From: Thalassobaculum litoreum DSM 18839
GTDB taxonomy: Bacteria; Pseudomonadota; Alphaproteobacteria; Thalassobaculales; Thalassobaculaceae
Direction: 5' to 3'
Assembly: GCF_900102465.1 (NCBI RefSeq)
Contig: NZ_FNBW01000014.1
Span: forward strand, 84,819 to 148,818
DNA: 64,000 nt
The translations under genes and the position numbers were made by a program. The notes under the pieces were generated by a model. That model was not told the DNA's origin. It ran no database searches and saw nothing but the letters and a program-made list of their open reading frames with translations. Below are positions 9,717 through 18,091 of this stretch, piece after piece (within the stretch, counting starts at the first letter, position 1; every line of letters starts with the position of its first letter).

Positions 9717-10822
9717 TGCGCCGCCTCCCGCCGGGCCGTCCAGGCCCGCCACAGCTTCAGCGCCGTCGGGTGCAGCATGAAGGCGAGCGCGCCGGAGAAC
9801 AGGATCACCAGGCCCTGGATCACAACGACCAGATCCCGGGTGATGGTCTGGAATTCGAAATCGAGCTCGGTGCCGCCCTGATACAGGGCGCCGAACAGCA
9901 GGCTGGCCAGCACGATCCCGACCGGGTGGCTGCGGCCCATCAGGGCGACGGCGATGCCGGTGAAGCCGTAGCCGGCGGTGAAGTTCAGCAGCAGCCGGTG
10001 ATGCACGCCCAGGATCTCGTTCAGCCCGACGAAGCCGGCCAGCGCGCCGGAGATCACCATGGAGACGACGATCACCCGCTTGGGGTCGATGCCGGCATAG
10101 ACGGCCGCCTTCTCGTTATGGCCGACCGTGCGGATCGCGTAGCCCCAGCGGGTGCGCCAGATCAGCAGCCAGACGAAGATGCAGGCCAGCCCGGCCCAGA
10201 CGATCGACAGGTTCAGCGGCGCGGGTGTGACGTCGATGCCGAAGCCGGCGAGGATGTCGTGCATGAAGGGCAGCCAGGCGCTCTCCGCCATCTCCCGGCT
10301 CTGCGGCGACATCTGACCCGGCTCTATCACCACGTTCACCATCAGGTGCACCATCAGGGCGGCGGCCAGGAAGTTGAACATGATGGTGGTGATGACGATG
10401 TGGCTGCCACGATGGGCCTGCAGCCAGGCCGGAATGAACGCCCAGGCCGCCCCGAACACGCCGCCGGCCAGCCCCGCGAGCGGGATCAGCAGCCAGCCGG
10501 GCAGGGCGGTGTCCAGCGACAGGGCGACGACGCCCACGCCCAGCCCGCCGATATAGGCCTGGCCCTCGCCGCCGATGTTGAACAGCCCGGCATGGTGGGC
10601 GACCGCCACGGCCAGTCCGGTGAAGATCAGGTTGGTGGTGTAGTACAGCGTGTAGCCGAGCGAGCCGGGATAGCCGAAGGCGCCCGCCACCAGCACGTCC
10701 AGCGCCTCCAGCGGGTTCTCGCCCACCAGCAGCACGATCAGGCCGGCGACCAGGAAGGCCATCAGGATATTCAGCGCCGGCAGGACGCCGATATCGATCC
10801 AGGCGGGCAGCTCCCGGCTCAT
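9713..10822 (-). CDS. Nucleoside ABC transporter permease (BMP-type system, first permease)
   Basis: A 369-residue multi-spanning inner-membrane protein of the YufP type. Landmarks are the early hydrophobic stretch LNILMAFLVAGLIVLLVG, FNIGGEGQAYIGGLG (about residue 95) and the cytoplasmic coupling region TVGHNEKAAVYAGIDPKR. The start at 10822 (MSRELPAWIDIG) gives the family length; the frame runs further upstream but would enter the dGTPase gene. It is separated from the dGTPase stop by 8 bases and overlaps the second permease by 4. Together with it, it forms the membrane channel of the importer. Confidence 0.9.
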   Translation of the reverse strand: MSRELPAWIDIGVLPALNILMAFLVAGLIVLLVGENPLEALDVLVAGAFGYPGSLGYTLYYTTNLIFTGLAVAVAHHAGLFNIGGEGQAYIGGLGVGVVALSLDTALPGWLLIPLAGLAGGVFGAAWAFIPAWLQAHRGSHIVITTIMFNFLAAALMVHLMVNVVIEPGQMSPQSREMAESAWLPFMHDILAGFGIDVTPAPLNLSIVWAGLACIFVWLLIWRTRWGYAIRTVGHNEKAAVYAGIDPKRVIVVSMVISGALAGFVGLNEILGVHHRLLLNFTAGYGFTGIAVALMGRSHPVGIVLASLLFGALYQGGTELDFEFQTITRDLVVVIQGLVILFSGALAFMLHPTALKLWRAWTARREAAQ

Positions 10823-10830
10823 GCAGGTCC

Positions 10831-12135
10831 TCAGAGTTCGTCGGTGGTGGTGCCGAAGCCCGGCTCGAACATGCGCCGGTACAGCCGCTCGGCATAGGTA
10901 TCGGTCATCCCGGCGATGTAGTCGCAGACCTGCCGCCGGATCGGGTCGCTGTCCAGCAGGTCGTCGCGCGCGCCCTCCGGGATCATGGTCGGGTCCAGCA
11001 CCAGCTCGTCGAACAGGCTGTTCACCACCAGATGCCCCTTGCGGCGGAGCTGGCGGACCGAGGCGCTGTTGATCACCGTCTGGTAGACGAAAGTCTTCAG
11101 GAACCGCACCAGATCCTTCACCGGCCCGGCGAAGTCCACCGTGTGGCGCAGCAGCGGATGTTCGAATTCCGGGCGCTCGAACACGGTGACGTGGGTGACC
11201 AGCACGTTGACCAGGGCGGAGATCGCCTGTTTGCGATCGTAGCTGGAACGCGAGAACAGGGCATCGGCCAGGGCGTCGCGGTCGAGGCCGAGGCCCTCCG
11301 TCTTCAGCCCCTCGAAATCCGGCAGGTCGGTGGCGGCGGCGGCATAGGCCTCGAAGGTGTCGCGGCGGATCAGCCCGCGGGCGATGGCGTCCTCCAGGTC
11401 GTGGACCCCGTAGGCGATGTCGTCGGCGCATTCCATCAGCGCGCAGTCCATGGTGCGGTAGATCGGCCGCCCGGTCGTGTCCAGCGCCGGCAGGGTGTCG
11501 CGGTCGGCGTTGGAGAACGGCGCCAGCGCCCAGTCGACGATGTCCTGCTCGCTGTCCAGGTAGCATTTCGGCGGCCGGTCGTCGGCATCCTTGCCGAGCG
11601 TGGCGAAGGCGGCGGAGCAGGCGGAGTAGGAGGCCGGGTATTTCAGCACCGCCAGGTTCAGCCGCCGCGTCGGGTTCAGGCCGATGCCCGGACGCCGGTA
11701 CTTCTCCAGCCGGTTCAGCACGCGCAGGGTCTGGCCGTTGCCCTCGAAGCCGCCGCTGCCGGCCATGCAGGCGTTGAGGGTCTCCTCGCCGCTATGGCCG
11801 TAGGGCGGGTGGCCGAGGTCGTGGGCGTGGCAGGAGGCGGTCATCAGCGAGGCCGAGGGCAGCCAGGCCTTCACCGTCTCCGGCACCGACGGATCGGCGC
11901 GGATCTTCAGCAGCAGCCCTTCGCCGATCTGGCCGCATTCGATGCTGTGGGTCAGACGGGTACGGTGGAAATCGCCCTCGCCGGTGGCCATGACCTGGGT
12001 CTTGCCCTGCAGCCGGCGGAAGGCCGCGGAATGGATCACCCGTCCCTTGTCATGGTCGTAGGCGTCGCGCACATCGGCCGAGCGCGGCGGCTCCGGATGG
12101 CGGCGCTCGGTGAGGGCCGCAAGATCGTCCTTCAT
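10831..12135 (-). CDS. dgt: Deoxyguanosinetriphosphate triphosphohydrolase-like protein
   Basis: A 434-residue HD-domain enzyme that removes triphosphate from dNTPs, giving deoxynucleosides. The metal-binding HD motif is visible as CHAHDLGHPPYGHSGEE (about residue 110) with an upstream RLTHSIE His and a later MECADDIAYGVHDLEDA. The start at 12135 overlaps the ATPase stop as ATGA. The position is unusual: it is embedded between the ATPase and the permeases of a nucleoside importer, so its product (deoxynucleoside) and the imported substrate feed the same PNP-DeoC route. Length is normal for the alphaproteobacterial type of about 400 residues. Confidence 0.92.
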   Translation of the reverse strand: MKDDLAALTERRHPEPPRSADVRDAYDHDKGRVIHSAAFRRLQGKTQVMATGEGDFHRTRLTHSIECGQIGEGLLLKIRADPSVPETVKAWLPSASLMTASCHAHDLGHPPYGHSGEETLNACMAGSGGFEGNGQTLRVLNRLEKYRRPGIGLNPTRRLNLAVLKYPASYSACSAAFATLGKDADDRPPKCYLDSEQDIVDWALAPFSNADRDTLPALDTTGRPIYRTMDCALMECADDIAYGVHDLEDAIARGLIRRDTFEAYAAAATDLPDFEGLKTEGLGLDRDALADALFSRSSYDRKQAISALVNVLVTHVTVFERPEFEHPLLRHTVDFAGPVKDLVRFLKTFVYQTVINSASVRQLRRKGHLVVNSLFDELVLDPTMIPEGARDDLLDSDPIRRQVCDYIAGMTDTYAERLYRRMFEPGFGTTTDEL

Positions 12136-13736
12136 GCCGGATCTCCCTGGGTACGACCTTGCGCGCGGATTTCGGACAGGGGCACGTTGGCCATCATCAG
12201 GCCGAGCGTGCGGTCGTCGGCCTCGTCGGCCGGCAGCTCGCCGACCAGGGCGCCGCCGCACATCACCAGGATGCGGTCGCTCAGTCCCATGATCTCGTCC
12301 AGCTCGACCGAGACCAGCAGGATGGCGGCGCCGGCATCGCGCATGGCGACGAGCTGGCGGTGGATGAACTCGATGGCGCCGATATCGACGCCGCGGGTCG
12401 GCTGGCCGACCAGCAGGATCTTCGGATCGCCGTCCAGCTCGCGGGCCAGGACCAGCTTCTGCTGGTTGCCGCCGGAGAACAGGGAGGATTTCAGCGACGG
12501 GTCCGGCGGGCGGACGTCGAAGCCCTCCATCTTCGCCCGGCAGGCCTCCTCGATCGCGCCTGGATCGGTCAGCACGCCCGCGTTGTAGCGGTCGTCCGTG
12601 TGGTGGCCGAGGATCGCGCTCTCCTTGGCGTCGAAATCCATCACCATGCCCATGGCGTGGCGGTCCTCCGGTACATGGCCGACTCCGGCTGCCCGCACCG
12701 CCGCCCCGTTGGATGGACGGTCGGGCGCGATCTCAAGATCGCCGAGCCGCACGGTGCCCGTCGTGGGGGCCCGCAGCCCGGCCAGCACCTCCAGCAGCTC
12801 GCTCTGGCCGTTGCCGGACACCCCGGCCAGGCCGACGATCTCGCCGGCCCGCACGGTGAAGGAGACGTCGTGCAGCCGGGTCACTCCGGCGCTGTCGACC
12901 ACGCCGAGACCGGCGACCGAGAGCAGCGGCGCCCCGGGACTGGCGGGACCCTTGTCGACCCGGAACAGCACCTTGCGGCCGACCATCAGCTCGGCCAGTT
13001 CCCCGCGCGAGGTCTCCGCGGTCGGCCGGTGGGCGACCATCTCGCCGCGGCGCATCACCGAGACGGTGTCGGTGACCGCCAGGATCTCGCGCAGCTTGTG
13101 GGTGATCAGGATGACGGTGACGCCCTCGCGCTTCAGTTCACGCAGGATCTCGAAGAGCTGGTCGGTCTCCTGCGGCGTCAGCACGCCGGTCGGCTCGTCC
13201 AGGATCAGGATGCGGGCGCCGCGATACAGCGCCTTCAGGATCTCCACCCGCTGCTGCAGACCGACGGGCAGCTCGCCGACGATCGCATCCGGGTCGATCT
13301 CCAGCCCGTACTCGCGGCCCAGGCGCAGCAGCTCCGCTCGGGCGGCGCCGATGCCCGCTGCCAGCAGCGGTGCGCCCTCCGCCCCAAGCATGACGTTCTC
13401 CAGCACGGTGAAGGGCGGGACCAGCATGAAGTGCTGATGCACCATGCCGATGCCGGCGCGGATCGCGTCCTTGGCGTTGCGGATCGTCACCCGCCGGCCG
13501 TCGATCCGGATCTCCCCCGAATCGGCCTCGTAGAAGCCGTAGAGGATGCTCATCAATGTGGATTTACCGGCGCCGTTCTCGCCGACGATGCCGTGGATCG
13601 TTCCCGGCGTAACCGACAGGGACACGTCGCGGTTTGCCTGGACCGGTCCGAACCGCTTCTCGATGCCGATCAGCTCGATGGCAGGGGAAGAGGACGGGAC
13701 GGAGCGCGTGTCGGCCGTGTCTTCGGCGATGCTCAC
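12132..13736 (-). CDS. Nucleoside ABC transporter ATP-binding protein (two-domain, YufO/RbsA type)
   Basis: A 534-residue protein with two ABC ATPase halves. The first has Walker A GENGAGKST (about residue 54), signature LPVGLQQRVEILKAL and Walker B ILILDEPTGVLTP. The second has a degenerate Walker A GVSGNGQSELLEV (about residue 300) and signature FSGGNQQKLVLAREL, as is usual in sugar and nucleoside importers of the RbsA class. It is the second gene of the operon, 34 bases after the binding protein, and is coupled to the dGTPase by a 4-base overlap. Confidence 0.93.
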   Translation of the reverse strand: MSIAEDTADTRSVPSSSPAIELIGIEKRFGPVQANRDVSLSVTPGTIHGIVGENGAGKSTLMSILYGFYEADSGEIRIDGRRVTIRNAKDAIRAGIGMVHQHFMLVPPFTVLENVMLGAEGAPLLAAGIGAARAELLRLGREYGLEIDPDAIVGELPVGLQQRVEILKALYRGARILILDEPTGVLTPQETDQLFEILRELKREGVTVILITHKLREILAVTDTVSVMRRGEMVAHRPTAETSRGELAELMVGRKVLFRVDKGPASPGAPLLSVAGLGVVDSAGVTRLHDVSFTVRAGEIVGLAGVSGNGQSELLEVLAGLRAPTTGTVRLGDLEIAPDRPSNGAAVRAAGVGHVPEDRHAMGMVMDFDAKESAILGHHTDDRYNAGVLTDPGAIEEACRAKMEGFDVRPPDPSLKSSLFSGGNQQKLVLARELDGDPKILLVGQPTRGVDIGAIEFIHRQLVAMRDAGAAILLVSVELDEIMGLSDRILVMCGGALVGELPADEADDRTLGLMMANVPLSEIRAQGRTQGDPA

Positions 13737-13770
13737 TCCGTCCCCTCCACGTTTGCTGCGCTGCGCCGGC

Positions 13771-14784
13771 TCAGTGCGGGCAGGCGTTGTCGGACATGTA
13801 GTCGTGCACCGTGATCTTGCCGAGGCTGATGCTCGACTTGGCCAGCTCCACCTCGCGCTTCATCTCGCCGCTGATCAGATCCCGGTTGTTGTCGTCCAGC
13901 GCCCAGTCGACGCCGCCCTCGGCCAGGCCGAGATTCTGCACGCCGGTGGTGAACTTGTCGTTCGCCGCGTCGGAGAACGCCATGTAGGCGGCCACGTCCA
14001 CCCGCTTCAGCATCGAGGTCAGCATGGTGCCCGGATGCAGGTGGTTCTGGTTGCTGTCGACGCCGATCGCCAGCTTGCCGCTGTCGGCGGCCGCCTGGTA
14101 GACGCCGAGGCCGGTGCCGCCGGCGGCGGCGAAGATCACGTCGGCGCCCCGGTCGAACTGCGACTTGGCGAGCTCGCTGCCCTTGGTCGGGTCGTTCCAG
14201 GCCGACGGCGTGGTGCCGGTCATGTTCTGAAACACGTCGATGTCCGGATTGGCGTGCTTGGCACCCTGGACATAGCCGCAGGCGAAGCGGCGGATCAGCG
14301 GAATGTCCATGCCGCCGACGAATCCGATCTTGCCGCTCTTCGACGCCATGGCGGCGAGCATGCCGACCAGGAACGAGCCCTCATGCTCCTTGAAGACGAT
14401 GGAGCGCACGTTCGGCAGGTCGACCACGCTGTCGATGATGGCGAAGTTGGTGTCCGGATTGGCCTTGGCGACCTTCTCCATGGCCGGAGCCTGGGCGAAG
14501 CCGACGCCGAGCACCGGGTTGGCGCCGCGCTGTGCCATGCGGGCGATGGCCTGCTCGCGCTGGGTCTCGTTGGTGACCTCGAACTCGCGGTAGTCGATGC
14601 CGGTCTCCGACTTGAACTTCTCGACGCCGTTATAGACGCCCTCGTTGAAGCTCTTGTCGAACTTGCCGCCCATGTCGAAAACGACGGCGGGGGAAATGTC
14701 GGCCGCCAGGGCCGGGCCGGCCATCATGGTCAGCGCAACGGCGGCCCCCAGGAACGGATTCCGGCCGAGAAGACGAAGGTGCAT
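13771..14784 (-). CDS. BMP family nucleoside-binding protein
   Basis: A 337-residue periplasmic binding protein of the basic membrane protein (BmpA/Med/TmpC) family, whose characterised members bind purine nucleosides. Residues 1-27 form a signal peptide ending in GPALA-A. The motif FDMGGKFDKSFNEGVYNG right after it is the family signature, and GFVGGMDIPLIRRFACGY (about residue 165) is the second conserved block. No lipobox Cys is seen, so it should be soluble. It is the first gene of an eight-gene operon; the divergent neighbour is a DUF1491 gene. Confidence 0.9.
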   Translation of the reverse strand: MHLRLLGRNPFLGAAVALTMMAGPALAADISPAVVFDMGGKFDKSFNEGVYNGVEKFKSETGIDYREFEVTNETQREQAIARMAQRGANPVLGVGFAQAPAMEKVAKANPDTNFAIIDSVVDLPNVRSIVFKEHEGSFLVGMLAAMASKSGKIGFVGGMDIPLIRRFACGYVQGAKHANPDIDVFQNMTGTTPSAWNDPTKGSELAKSQFDRGADVIFAAAGGTGLGVYQAAADSGKLAIGVDSNQNHLHPGTMLTSMLKRVDVAAYMAFSDAANDKFTTGVQNLGLAEGGVDWALDDNNRDLISGEMKREVELAKSSISLGKITVHDYMSDNACPH

Positions 14785-14855
14785 GGTGAGCTCCCCTGTT
14801 TGGGTCCGTCAAATCGACGGTTGAGGTGTAATCTATGCGAAATCATAAGGTGTTC

Positions 14856-14897
14856 CCAGCGTCTCGGGCCCAGCGTCTCGGGTCCAGCGTCTCGCGG
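14856..14897. repeat. Three tandem 14-bp repeats
   Basis: Units at 14856-14869, 14870-14883 and 14884-14897 read CCAGCGTCTCGGGC, CCAGCGTCTCGGGT and CCAGCGTCTCGCGG. They lie in the intergenic region between the divergent binding-protein and DUF1491 genes. Confidence 0.8.
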
Positions 14898-14921
14898 GAC
14901 GAACACAACGAAGAGGTTAGT

Positions 14922-15260
14922 GTGACGGAACCGCGACTCAAGGCAGGGATCATCGTGCAGGCGGCAATCCGTCAGGCCAGCGCGCGCGGCATATCGGCGA
15001 CGGTGGTGCGCCATGGCGACGACGATGCCGGACAGGTCTTCGTGGTGGTCAACCGGGGGCGCGATATCGGCTTCGTCCTGCTGGCGCCGACCCGCGACTA
15101 CGACAGCGGCAAGATGGTCTGGCGCCGCCCCCTGGGCGAGCATCCGCTGCCGGAATACGAGGTCGACGCCCATATCGAGAAGGAACGCCGCATCGATCCC
15201 GACCTCTGGGTGCTGGAGATCGAGGCGCGCGACGGCTGGCACCCGTTCGACGAGGGGTGA
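14922..15260 (+). CDS. DUF1491 family protein
   Basis: A small protein of 112 residues with the alphaproteobacterial DUF1491 pattern: RLKAGIIVQAAIR at the start, DDAGQVFVVVNRG in the middle and DAHIEKERRIDPDLWVLEIE near the end. No function is established for the family. I place the start at GTG 14922 because AGAGG lies 5-10 bases upstream and the protein then begins at the conserved region. A longer ATG start at 14835 would translate through the tandem repeats and adds 29 residues without conserved features. Confidence 0.78.
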   Translation: MTEPRLKAGIIVQAAIRQASARGISATVVRHGDDDAGQVFVVVNRGRDIGFVLLAPTRDYDSGKMVWRRPLGEHPLPEYEVDAHIEKERRIDPDLWVLEIEARDGWHPFDEG

Positions 15261-15269
15261 AGGCGCTGC

Positions 15270-15284
15270 CGTCATAGTGACGGA
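15270..15284. terminator. Short hairpin between convergent genes
   Basis: CCGTCA-TAG-TGACGG forms a 6-bp stem just after the DUF1491 stop and just before the end of the converging EamA gene. It is a plausible weak terminator. Confidence 0.4.
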
Positions 15285-15286
15285 CG

Positions 15287-16198
15287 TCAGGATGACGGAC
15301 GGAACCGGCCGGATAGCTGCAGCGCCACGATGCCGCCGAGCACCATCGCCGCGCCGACCCCCTGGGCCGCCGTCATCGCCTCGCCGAACAGCAGATAGGC
15401 CGCGACGATGGAGGTCACCGGCTGCAGGTTGTTCACGATGGAGCTGGTCTCCGCCCCGATCCGCGGAATCGAGGCGAAATACAGCGGGATCGAGCAGCCC
15501 TGCAGCAGGATCACGCCGAGCGCGCCGAGCCAGCCGGCGGTGGTGACCGGCGCCGTCAGCCCGGTCGTCGCCGGCACGATGATGCTCAGCGCGACGGCGG
15601 CCACCAGTGCCATGTGAAACATGATCACCAGGGTGTCCCGCCCGCCCATCGCCCGGCCGATCCAGGTGACGTTGACCGCGCAGGCGATGCCGGCCGACAG
15701 GCCGAGGAGCAGGCCGCGCGGATCGAGATGGTGGAAGCCTTCCCCCAGCATGACGGCGAGGCCGGCGAAGGCGGTCAGGAAGGCGGCGAGCCGCAGGGTA
15801 CCGGGCCAGCGCCGGTCGAGCAGGGCGGTGAAGACGCTGACCAGCGGCGGGTAGACGAAGAACAGCAGGGCGGCGACGCCGACCGGGATGAACTGCACGG
15901 CGCCGATATTGCCGAAGAACATATGGGCCAGCAGCAGCCCGAGCCCCAGGCAGTTCAGCCAGGCCGTGCGGTCGACCCGCAGGGAGCGGCCCGAGGCGAG
16001 GCACCACGCGCCCACCAGGGCGACTACGAACCAGGCCCGCACCAGGGCGACGGACTGGCCGTTGGTGCCGCCCTCGAAGGCGATCCGGGCGACGGCGATG
16101 GCGAGGCCGAGCCCCACCGTCGCCGCCAGGGCGAGTGCGAAGCCGACGAGACGCCCGCGCCGACGCTCGGCGTCAGCTTCGGTCCCAGAAAGTGCCAT
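15287..16198 (-). CDS. EamA/DMT family transporter
   Basis: A 303-residue membrane protein with about ten hydrophobic segments arranged as two EamA repeats, each about 140 residues, typical of drug/metabolite exporters. The conserved ends of the repeats can be seen at GVAALLFFVYPPLVSVFTALLD and QPVTSIVAAYLLFGEAMT (about residue 260). The substrate is unknown. The start at 16198 (MALSGTEAD) is taken because the upstream extension would overlap the epimerase gene by far more; even so the two genes overlap by 26 bases and are probably co-transcribed. Confidence 0.85.
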   Translation of the reverse strand: MALSGTEADAERRRGRLVGFALALAATVGLGLAIAVARIAFEGGTNGQSVALVRAWFVVALVGAWCLASGRSLRVDRTAWLNCLGLGLLLAHMFFGNIGAVQFIPVGVAALLFFVYPPLVSVFTALLDRRWPGTLRLAAFLTAFAGLAVMLGEGFHHLDPRGLLLGLSAGIACAVNVTWIGRAMGGRDTLVIMFHMALVAAVALSIIVPATTGLTAPVTTAGWLGALGVILLQGCSIPLYFASIPRIGAETSSIVNNLQPVTSIVAAYLLFGEAMTAAQGVGAAMVLGGIVALQLSGRFRPSS

Positions 16199-17183
16199 GG
16201 TCGCGGATCCAGCCGATGAAGTCGGCCATGGTCGCGGCAAGGTCGTCGGGCAGCCGGTGGCCGGCCTCGGTCGCCAGCCGGTCCGGCTTCATGGGGAAGC
16301 GGTCCTGGTCGGACCACAGGTTGACCGTCGCCGTCTCGCCGGGTTCGGCCAGGCGGTAGGAGAAGCCCGGGAACGCCTCGGCCAGCGGGGCGCACATGTC
16401 CATGACGCTGACCTGTCGGGCCGAAGTGACGTTGAACAGGTCGCTCTTCAGGGACCCGGTCGGCGTCGCCATCAAGGCCTGCAGGGCGCCGGCGACATGC
16501 CGGGAATAGGTCCAGTCCAGCGCGTCGCGCCGGTCGAAGATCGCGGTGCCGCCGGCGCGGGCCAGCAGGGCGGCCTGCATCGGCGCCGACAGGGTGTCGC
16601 GGGCACCGCTGTCGATCTCCCAGGCGCCGTAGATCGTCGACAGCCGCACCGAGCGGGTGTCCAGATCGGTCAGCTCGGCGTAGCGCCGCACCAGCCGCTC
16701 GGAGCCGAACTTGGTCATGCCGTAGATCTTGAACGGCTCCTCGCGGGTGCCGTACTCGTCCAGCGGGCCGCTCCAGCCGGTGTCGCCGAACGCGCCGGTG
16801 CCGTAGGCCGCTCCCGAGGAGATGTTGATCAGCCGCCTGGCCCCGGTCTTGGCGGCGGCCTTCAGGGTATGGGCGAGGCCGACCAGGTTGACCTCGATCA
16901 CGCTCTCCGGCGCCTCGCGCTCCCGGTCGGGGCCGGAGGTGACGGCGGCGCCGTAGAACACCTGGTCGACCCTGTGGTCGCCGATCGCCTGGGCGATGGG
17001 CTCGGCCTGGCGGATGTCGCCCTGGATCAGGGTGTAGGAGCCGGGCAGGGCGTCGAGCCGGGCCTTGGCCACCGGATGCAGCGGGTTGCGGTCGAACAGC
17101 ACGACCTGCTGGCCGTCCTCCAGGTAGCGCTCGGCCACCGCGAGGCCGATGAAGCCGCATCCGCCGGCGATCAGGGTGGTCAT
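16173..17183 (-). CDS. NAD-dependent epimerase/dehydratase (extended SDR)
   Basis: A 336-residue extended short-chain dehydrogenase. The NAD-binding loop GGCGFIG is at residues 7-13 and the catalytic pair is visible as YGMTK (about residue 155) with an upstream ISSGAAYG Ser. Such enzymes act on nucleotide sugars or related compounds; the partner genes here (an EamA transporter and a cyclophilin) do not reveal the substrate. The start ATG 17183 is preceded by a GGAGAC-like site. It is followed directly by the EamA gene. Confidence 0.85.
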   Translation of the reverse strand: MTTLIAGGCGFIGLAVAERYLEDGQQVVLFDRNPLHPVAKARLDALPGSYTLIQGDIRQAEPIAQAIGDHRVDQVFYGAAVTSGPDREREAPESVIEVNLVGLAHTLKAAAKTGARRLINISSGAAYGTGAFGDTGWSGPLDEYGTREEPFKIYGMTKFGSERLVRRYAELTDLDTRSVRLSTIYGAWEIDSGARDTLSAPMQAALLARAGGTAIFDRRDALDWTYSRHVAGALQALMATPTGSLKSDLFNVTSARQVSVMDMCAPLAEAFPGFSYRLAEPGETATVNLWSDQDRFPMKPDRLATEAGHRLPDDLAATMADFIGWIRDHGTFWDRS

Positions 17184-17223
17184 GGTCCGTCTCCGATGTG
17201 TGGATCACGTCCAACCAGCCTAT

Positions 17224-17302
17224 CCCGTCGTCCTGACGAAAGTCAGGACCAAGATTCCGGCGGCGGTGCGCCGCTGTTCCTGATTTGCATCAGGATGACG
17301 GG
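17224..17302. repeat. Nested palindromic intergenic element with three hairpins
   Basis: An outer inverted repeat (17224-17236 CCCGTCGTCCTGA against 17290-17302, 12 of 13 matching) encloses three hairpins: 17230-17249 (GTCCTGAC, loop GAAA), 17260-17274 (GCGGCG, loop GTG) and 17278-17295 (TCCTGAT, loop TTGC). It lies between the cyclophilin and the epimerase genes and may end transcription of the former. It resembles dispersed extragenic palindromes. Confidence 0.65.
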
Positions 17303-17362
17303 GGAGGGGCATCCGAACGGACCGCGCCCCGAGCAGGAACCCGCCCAGGACGCGGTCGACTG

Positions 17363-17899
17363 TTACTGCGTGTCCGCCTGGACCTTCATCGAGACGATGC
17401 TGTCCGGGTTGCGCGGCGGCTCGCCGCGGGCGATGGCGTCCACATGCTCCATGCCGTCGGTCACCTGGCCCCACACGGTGTACTGGCCGTTCAGGAACGA
17501 GCAGTCGTTGAAGCAGATGAAGAACTGGCTGTTGGCGCTGTGCGGCGCCTGGGTGCGGGCCATGCCGATGGTGCCGCGGCTGAAATTGGTGTCGGTGAAC
17601 TCGGCGCGCAGGTCGTCCTTGTCGGAACCGCCCCGGCCGGTGCCGGTCGGGTCGCCGGTCTGGGCCATGAAGCCTTCGATCACGCGGTGGAACACGACGC
17701 CGTCGTAGAAGCCCTCGCGCGTGAGCTCCTTGATGCGGTCGACGTGGTTCGGCGCCAGGTCGGGGCGCAGCTCGATGACCACGGGCCCGTCCTTCAGCTC
17801 CATGATCAGCGTGTTCTCAGGACCGGCGGCGGCTGCCCCGTTGGTGTCGGTCGTCATGATCGCTCCGATAATGCTTGCGGCGAACGCCAGTCGGCGCAT
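17363..17899 (-). CDS. Peptidyl-prolyl cis-trans isomerase, cyclophilin type
   Basis: A 178-residue cyclophilin that catalyses proline isomerisation in protein folding. Conserved residues are visible in FYDGVVFHRVIEGFMAQTGD (catalytic Arg after FH) and HSANSQFFICF. The first 25 residues (MRRLAFAASIIGAIM and an Ala-rich stretch) look like a signal peptide, which would place it in the periplasm. The start at 17899 has AAGGAGACGTC just upstream. The final Trp block reads YTVWGQVTDGMEHVD. Confidence 0.9.
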   Translation of the reverse strand: MRRLAFAASIIGAIMTTDTNGAAAAGPENTLIMELKDGPVVIELRPDLAPNHVDRIKELTREGFYDGVVFHRVIEGFMAQTGDPTGTGRGGSDKDDLRAEFTDTNFSRGTIGMARTQAPHSANSQFFICFNDCSFLNGQYTVWGQVTDGMEHVDAIARGEPPRNPDSIVSMKVQADTQ

Positions 17900-18091
17900 C
17901 GACGTCTCCTTCGGCTTAAGGGTGATCGGGTCATCCCCCCACGTGTCCCGCACCTTACCGAAGCGTGCCGTGCAGGCAAGCGCTGCTGCCGCCACGAGGG
18001 CTTTTCAACGGGTAACGGGCCGCCGCCGAACATGCCATGATGGTCAAAAGATCAAAAGAAGACCGAACAAGGGAGGAGGGTGCACGGGCGC

